Assembly: GCF_010093235.1 (NCBI RefSeq)
Contig: NZ_PDWP01000004.1
Span: 1-64,000, forward strand
Direction of reading: 5' to 3'
DNA: 64,000 bases
Source: Pseudoxanthomonas suwonensis
Lineage (GTDB): Bacteria > Pseudomonadota > Gammaproteobacteria > Xanthomonadales > Xanthomonadaceae
Part shown: in pieces, positions 59,477 to 64,000 of the stretch
How the letters are laid out: every line of letters begins with the position of its first letter
Position numbering within the stretch: position 1 is the first letter of the stretch
Position numbers and translations under genes: made by a program
Notes under the pieces: model-generated
What the model was told of the DNA's origin: nothing
The model's input: only the letters and a program-made list of their open reading frames with translations
Databases searched by the model: none

Positions 59477-60532
59477 TCAAGCCGCGGTGCCGATGCGTTC
59501 GAGGCGGTAGCTGCCGTCCAGCACCCGCTGCACCCATTCCTGGTTGGCCAGATACCAGTCCACGGTGGCGGCGATGCCCTGCTCGAAGGTGTACTTCGGC
59601 TCCCAGCCCAGCTCGTCCTTCAGCTTGGAGGCATCGATCGCGTAACGGCGGTCGTGCCCGGGGCGGTCGGCCACGTGGGTGATCTGGGTCTCGCGCGGCT
59701 GGCCGTCCGGACGCGGACGGCGCTGGTCCAGCAGGCGGCAGATGGTGCGCACCACCTCGATGTTCTGCCTCTCCGAGTTGCCGCCGACGTTGTAGGTCTC
59801 GCCCACCCGGCCCCTGGCCAGCACGGTGCGGATCGCCTCGCAGTGGTCGGCCACGTACAGCCAGTCGCGCACCTGCCTGCCGTCGCCGTAGACCGGCAGC
59901 GGCTCGCCGGCCAGGGCCTTGGCGATCACCAGCGGGATCAGCTTCTCCGGGAAGTGGTACGGGCCGTAGTTGTTGGAGCAGTTGGTGGTCAGCACCGGCA
60001 GCCCGTAGGTGTGGTGGAAGGCGCGGACCAGGTGGTCCGAGGCGGCCTTCGACGCCGAGTACGGGGAGTTGGGCGCGTAGGGGGTAGTCTCGGTGAACTT
60101 GCCGGTCTCGCCCAGGGTCCCGTAGACCTCGTCGGTGGACACGTGCAGGAAGCGGAACGCCGCCTTCGCCTCGCCCTCCAGTCCCTTCCAGTAGTCGCGC
60201 ACGGCCTCCAGCAGGCCAAGGGTGCCGACCACGTTGGTCTGGATGAAGGCGGCCGGGCCGTCGATGGAGCGGTCCACGTGGCTCTCGGCGGCGAAGTTGA
60301 GCACCGCATCGGGGCGGTGCTCGGCCAGCAGGCGGGCCACCAGCTCGCGGTCCCCGATGTCCCCGTGCACGAAGATGTGGTCCGGATTGCCCTGCAGCGA
60401 GGCCAGGGTGTCGAGGTTGCCGGCGTAGGTCAGCGCATCGAGGTTGACGACCCGGATACCGCGCGCCACCGCCTCGAGTACGAAATTGCCGCCGATGAAG
60501 CCGGCGCCGCCGGTAACGAGCCACGTGGCCAA
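59477..60532 (-). CDS. rmlB: dTDP-glucose 4,6-dehydratase (TTG start)
   Basis: A 351-residue SDR, the length of X. campestris RmlB. It reads [69 protein letters not shown] and [20 protein letters not shown] with the YxxxK pair. No ATG or GTG precedes the nucleotide-binding fold closely; TTG 60532 has AGGAG eight bases upstream and gives the family start. The frame stays open to 60724 without similarity. First gene of rmlBACD, divergent from etfB. Confidence 0.95.
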   Translation of the reverse strand: MATWLVTGGAGFIGGNFVLEAVARGIRVVNLDALTYAGNLDTLASLQGNPDHIFVHGDIGDRELVARLLAEHRPDAVLNFAAESHVDRSIDGPAAFIQTNVVGTLGLLEAVRDYWKGLEGEAKAAFRFLHVSTDEVYGTLGETGKFTETTPYAPNSPYSASKAASDHLVRAFHHTYGLPVLTTNCSNNYGPYHFPEKLIPLVIAKALAGEPLPVYGDGRQVRDWLYVADHCEAIRTVLARGRVGETYNVGGNSERQNIEVVRTICRLLDQRRPRPDGQPRETQITHVADRPGHDRRYAIDASKLKDELGWEPKYTFEQGIAATVDWYLANQEWVQRVLDGSYRLERIGTAA

Positions 60533-60620
60533 GGCCGAATCTCCTGTCCGCTGTGCGGATACATTGCCGGCGGCAAGGATACCGTTCGCCGTTGAATCCC
60601 AGCTGTTCAGGTTACAGCCT

Positions 60621-60644
60621 CCACCATACCTGATCGCATGGTGG
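60621..60644. promoter_or_regulatory. Inverted repeat in the rmlB-etfB divergent region (possible operator)
   Basis: CCACCAT (60621-60627) and ATGGTGG (60638-60644) separated by ten bases, a full helical turn. It lies 13 bases upstream of the etfB -10-like box and between the two divergent genes. Confidence 0.35.
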
Positions 60645-60656
60645 CACCCGGCCCGG

Positions 60657-60662
60657 TAGAAT
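60657..60662 (+). promoter_or_regulatory. Possible -10 element of etfB
   Basis: TAGAAT in CGGTAGAATCGCAG; no convincing -35. Same box as upstream of xanA. Confidence 0.4.
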
Positions 60663-60725
60663 CGCAGTCCCGTCCCGGACCGGACCACCGGGCCGCCCCG
60701 TCCCAGCTCAAGGATTCCGTACACG

Positions 60726-61472
60726 ATGAAGATCCTGGTCGCCTACAAGCGCGTCGTGGATTACAACGTCCGCATCCAGGTCAAGCCGGATGGCTCCGGC
60801 GTGGTGACCGAGGGCGTGAAGCTCTCCCCCAACCCGTTCGACGAGATCGCGCTCGAGGAGGCCCTCCGCCTGCGCGACAAGGGCATCGCCACCGAGGTGG
60901 TGGTGGCCACGATCGCCCCGGCCGACGCCCAGGCGCACCTGCGCAACGGCCTGGCGATGGGCGCCAACCGCGCCATCCACGTGGTCACCGACCAGGCGGT
61001 GCAGCCGCTGGCCGCCGCCCGCACCCTGCTGAAGCTTGTCGAGAAGGAGCAGCCGGACCTGGTGATCCTGGGCAAGCAGGCCATCGACGACGACGCCAAC
61101 CAGACCGGACAGATGCTGGCCACCCTGTGGGGCCGACCGCAGGCCACCTTCGCCAGCAAGCTGGAAGTGGCCAACGGCAAGGCCACGGTGACCCGCGAGG
61201 TCGATGCCGGCCTGGAGACCCTGGAAGTGGACCTTCCGGCAGTGGTGACCACCGACCTGCGCCTCAACGAGCCGCGCTTCATCAAGCTGCCGGACATCAT
61301 GAAGGCCAAGAGCAAGCCGCTGGAGACCCTGCAGCTGGCCGACCTCGGCGTCGACGCCGGCCCCGGCCTGGAGACCACCGCCTATGCCCCCCCGCCGAAG
61401 CGCAGCCGCGGCGTGATGGTCAAGGACGCGGCCGAGCTGGTCGCCACCCTCAAGGCCAAGGGCCTGCTCTGA
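60726..61472 (+). CDS. etfB: Electron transfer flavoprotein beta subunit
   Basis: A 248-residue AMP-binding ETF subunit that, with EtfA, carries electrons from acyl-CoA and other dehydrogenases. [20 protein letters not shown] at the start, [40 protein letters not shown] (about 117-136) and [20 protein letters not shown] are typical. Followed after 61 bases by etfA. Confidence 0.97.
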   Translation: MKILVAYKRVVDYNVRIQVKPDGSGVVTEGVKLSPNPFDEIALEEALRLRDKGIATEVVVATIAPADAQAHLRNGLAMGANRAIHVVTDQAVQPLAAARTLLKLVEKEQPDLVILGKQAIDDDANQTGQMLATLWGRPQATFASKLEVANGKATVTREVDAGLETLEVDLPAVVTTDLRLNEPRFIKLPDIMKAKSKPLETLQLADLGVDAGPGLETTAYAPPPKRSRGVMVKDAAELVATLKAKGLL

Positions 61473-61533
61473 TCCTTCTGGCCGCGCCGGGCGCCCGGCG
61501 CCGCGCGGCACCCTGATTCCGGAGAACGCTCCA

Positions 61534-62475
61534 ATGTCCAAGATCCTCGTCGTCGCCGAACACCTGGACGGCAAGCTCAACCCCGCCACCGCGCGCACCG
61601 TCAGCGCCGCGCAGGCGCTGAACCCGGAGGCCATCGACGTGGTCGTGCTGGCCGCCGACCCGGCCGCGGTCGCTGCCGAGGCCGCGCAGATCGCCGGCGT
61701 CAGCCGCGTGCTCGCCGTCGCCAACCCGGCCAATGCCCAGGCCATCGCCCAGGTGCTGGGCCCGCAGGTGGCGAAGCTGGCCGCCGGTTACAGCCACGTT
61801 TTCGGCCCCTCGACCACCTTCGGCAAGGACCTGATGCCGGTGGTCGCCGCCCTGCTCGGCGTCAACCAGGTCTCCGACCTGATGGCGGTGGAGGGCGAAT
61901 ACACCTTCAAGCGCCCGATCTACGCCGGCAACGCCATCGTCACCGTGCAGGCCCCGGCCGGCCAGGTCGTGGTCGCCACCGTGCGCACCGCCTCCTGGCC
62001 GCAGGCCGCCGGCGGCAACAGCGCCCCGGTCGAGGCGGCGCAGGTCGACGCCGCGCTGCCGACGCACACCCGCTACGTCGGCCTGGCCGCTGGCGCCAGC
62101 GACCGCCCCGACCTGCAGTCCGCCCGCCGGGTGGTCTCCGGCGGCCGTGGCGTGGGTTCGGAGGAGAACTTCCGCCACGTCTACTCGCTGGCCGACAAGC
62201 TCGGCGCGGCCGTGGGCGCCTCGCGTGCCGCGGTGGATGCCGGCTACTGCCCGAACGAGATGCAGGTCGGCCAGACCGGCAAGATCATCGCCCCGGAACT
62301 GTACCTGGCCATTGGCATTTCCGGCGCTATCCAGCACCTGACCGGCATCAAGGACGCCGGCACGATCGTGGCGATCAACAAGGATCCGGAAGCCCCGATC
62401 TTCGAGATCGCCGACATCGGCCTGGTGGGCGACCTGTTCACGATCCTGCCGGAGCTGGAAGCGGCGTTGGGCTGA
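61534..62475 (+). CDS. etfA: Electron transfer flavoprotein alpha subunit
   Basis: A 313-residue FAD-binding subunit. [40 protein letters not shown], then the C-terminal FAD domain: [60 protein letters not shown] and [27 protein letters not shown] lies before ATG 61534. Electrons probably go on to the ETF-QO encoded at 50117. Confidence 0.97.
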   Translation: MSKILVVAEHLDGKLNPATARTVSAAQALNPEAIDVVVLAADPAAVAAEAAQIAGVSRVLAVANPANAQAIAQVLGPQVAKLAAGYSHVFGPSTTFGKDLMPVVAALLGVNQVSDLMAVEGEYTFKRPIYAGNAIVTVQAPAGQVVVATVRTASWPQAAGGNSAPVEAAQVDAALPTHTRYVGLAAGASDRPDLQSARRVVSGGRGVGSEENFRHVYSLADKLGAAVGASRAAVDAGYCPNEMQVGQTGKIIAPELYLAIGISGAIQHLTGIKDAGTIVAINKDPEAPIFEIADIGLVGDLFTILPELEAALG

Positions 62476-62483
62476 GCGCGGAC

Positions 62484-62507
62484 GGTCGCGGTCGACCGCC
62501 CGCGACC
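62484..62507 (+). terminator. Weak hairpin after etfA
   Basis: GGTCGCGG (62484-62491) / CCGCGACC (62500-62507), eight-base loop, no T-tract. The only structure seen in the 157-base gap to the convergent sulfatase gene. Confidence 0.35.
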
Positions 62508-62632
62508 TCACGGCGCAACTTCCCCGTAACCACGCGCAGGCCGAGGGCGTGGGTGGCCTCGTTGGCCTCTCTGTAGCGCTCCAGCGCCCGTGCGCCTCCA
62601 CGCCACGGCACGCACCCTTGCCGCGGCGGCAC

Positions 62633-64000
62633 TCAACCGCCGCTGGCGTGGGCCTCGTCCAGGGTCGATATGCTCTGCGCGCCGACAGAGAACCAGTCGC
62701 ACCACGGCACTTCGTTGCCCTTGTCCACCCGCAGCTCCAGCCGCGTGCCCCCACCCACCTGCAACGGCAGCGAGGACGCATGGTCACGGTCGATGACCAT
62801 CCGTGATAGCAGGGGACGCCCGTCCAGTAGTATTTCCAGGCCGACCACACCGCCCTCCTTCCCGGGCTCGTTGAAACCCAGGCATTCCTCGCTCAGCGGC
62901 TCGATCCGTGGGGTTATCTCCAGCGCATCGAGGTCGGCCACGTCCAGCACCAGCCTGGCCGGCCGCACATCGGCCGGATGCATGAACAGCTGGCCGTCGC
63001 CGGTACGCCGGAACGTCCCGAAGGCCTGGTCCTTCTCCAGCACGCGTGCCAGCAGGAAGTCGAGGTTCGCCACTTTTTCGTCGCGCGAGCGGCGGAACTC
63101 TGCGCGCAACATGGAAAGGGCCCGGATGTCATCCTCGGTCGGGTCCACTTCTACCGCACGCATCTGCGGCCGCGCGCGGGCATGGGCCGGGACCTGCTGG
63201 GGGTCCTTGCAGCCGGCCATGGGGCACTGCAGCTGGGCGATCCTGACGGTCACGCCGCCACAGTCCTCGCGCGGGCCACGGAGCCGCATGTGCAACCGCT
63301 CCACGCCGCCCAGCTCCAGTTCGACCAGACGGAAGGTCTTCGGCGACAACCATGTCGAATAGAGCAGGTTGCCGTCGCCGAGCACCTCCAGTCGCGGCGC
63401 CTGCTCGCGCGGGCAACCGACCACGTCGTCCAAACGCACGCGCAGCACGGCCCGTTCCACTCGCGCACCAACTTGGAACACCGCCTCGCTCCTGGCACCG
63501 AAACCGAAACCGTTCTCCAGCCGCTCGACGCTGGACTCCGGCAGCAGGTGGCGCCCCAGCATCCGCGCCGCCTCGGATGGCTTGACCACCAATGTGCGCG
63601 CCAGCCCCGGGTCGCGCACCGGTTGCTCCATACGCCTTACCGCCACCTGGGCGTAAGCGCGCAGCACACGCTCGCGCGCCTCCTGCGGCAGATCCTCGCG
63701 GGCGTCGACCATCGCCGCGAGCACGCTGGCCCGCATCGCCTCATCTATCGGCACTCCGGCGTTACGCAGCAACAGTCCAGGCAACAGGTAGGAACGGGTA
63801 CTTTGCGGCACCGGAGGCAACTCGAAGTTGGCCCAGAAGCGGAACGGCGGCCGTTGCGTCTGCGGGCGTTGGCCGTCGCGGAAACACAACTGGTCGTATA
63901 CCTCGGGCAACGCCGGCAGGTGATCGCCGTACACCAGCACTACCGCGGGCCGACCACGCCGCTCCAGCGCATTGACCAGGTACGCATAGGCGCGATCGGC
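62633..64000 (-). CDS. Sulfatase / LTA-synthase-family membrane enzyme, 3' part
   Basis: The frame is open from 64000 down to the stop at 62633, so only the last 455 residues are in the window. Near the edge it reads VLVYGDHLPALPEVYDQLCF, the metal-site GDH motif of the alkaline-phosphatase fold used by LTA synthase and phosphoglycerol transferases. The remaining ~430 residues are not the usual ending: a mostly helical stretch (SYLLPGLLLRNAGVPIDEAM), then a beta-rich module (about 150-260 after GDH) with ERAVLRVRLDDVVGCPREQA and ERLHMRLRGPRE, a possible carbohydrate-binding fold, and a final beta-rich piece ending WCDWFSVGAQSISTLDEAHA. Likely adds or removes phosphoglycerol or sulfate on an envelope glycan; substrate unknown. 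Confidence 0.7.
   Translation of the reverse strand, partial: ADRAYAYLVNALERRGRPAVVLVYGDHLPALPEVYDQLCFRDGQRPQTQRPPFRFWANFELPPVPQSTRSYLLPGLLLRNAGVPIDEAMRASVLAAMVDAREDLPQEARERVLRAYAQVAVRRMEQPVRDPGLARTLVVKPSEAARMLGRHLLPESSVERLENGFGFGARSEAVFQVGARVERAVLRVRLDDVVGCPREQAPRLEVLGDGNLLYSTWLSPKTFRLVELELGGVERLHMRLRGPREDCGGVTVRIAQLQCPMAGCKDPQQVPAHARARPQMRAVEVDPTEDDIRALSMLRAEFRRSRDEKVANLDFLLARVLEKDQAFGTFRRTGDGQLFMHPADVRPARLVLDVADLDALEITPRIEPLSEECLGFNEPGKEGGVVGLEILLDGRPLLSRMVIDRDHASSLPLQVGGGTRLELRVDKGNEVPWCDWFSVGAQSISTLDEAHASGG

Overview
The window is about 70% GC, almost fully coding, and reads as a chromosomal segment of a Xanthomonadaceae bacterium (Xanthomonas / Pseudoxanthomonas / Stenotrophomonas lineage). 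The pointers are the pilG-H-I-J-L twitching cluster beside gshB and tonB, XanA and XanB of 448 and 467 residues next to rmlBACD, and an H-NS protein of the short, lysine-tailed Xanthomonas type. No phage, insertion sequence, CRISPR array, tRNA or rRNA gene was seen. The content is mainly housekeeping and envelope functions.

Layout. 1-10709 (minus strand): Pil-Chp chemosensory operon pilG-pilH-pilI-pilJ-pilL plus the start of a CheB-like gene. 10911-12730 (plus): gshB and a tonB-like gene. 12807-16652: class I aldolase, pyruvate kinase and transaldolase. 16721-22258: msrA with a DUF2007 protein, glnS, an EamA transporter, a nucleoside deaminase and rlmM. 22274-25199 (minus): two glycosyltransferases translationally coupled to pncB. 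25320-30168: purL and a DsbC-like lipoprotein. 30437-34174: xerD, an RDD protein and the LPS exporter genes lptG and lptF. 34294-39162 (plus): pepA-holC-valS. 39357-41103 (minus): pssA, a probable holD, and rimI. 41208-45665: a DUF4124 protein, a small membrane ORF, proS, hns and a ThrE-type exporter. 45731-49409 (plus): an MCE (Mla-type) lipid transporter. 49419-53167: alkB, the ETF dehydrogenase and SCOT subunits scoA/scoB. 53297-60532: nucleotide-sugar genes xanA, xanB, galE and rmlBACD. 60726-62475: etfB-etfA. 62633-64000: the 3' part of a sulfatase / LTA-synthase-family gene.

How it fits together. xanA/xanB (GDP-mannose, hexose phosphates), rmlBACD (dTDP-L-rhamnose), galE, the two GT2 enzymes, lptFG, the MCE system, pssA and the terminal sulfatase all serve envelope building. 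EtfA/B, ETF-QO and SCOT link fatty-acid or amino-acid oxidation to the quinone pool. The Pil-Chp operon controls type IV pilus twitching, and the adjacent gshB-tonB arrangement matches that near Pseudomonas aeruginosa pilG.

Most distinctive observations: two long intergenic inverted repeats built from GATTCG-like units that sit at the 5' ends of valS and mlaF (for mlaF the only visible start codons lie inside the repeat); an unusual, probably overlooked holD; a STAS-permease fusion in the MCE operon; a galE of visibly lower GC; and a recurring set of near-perfect bidirectional terminators. I did not find convincing evidence of a wholly new multi-gene system.
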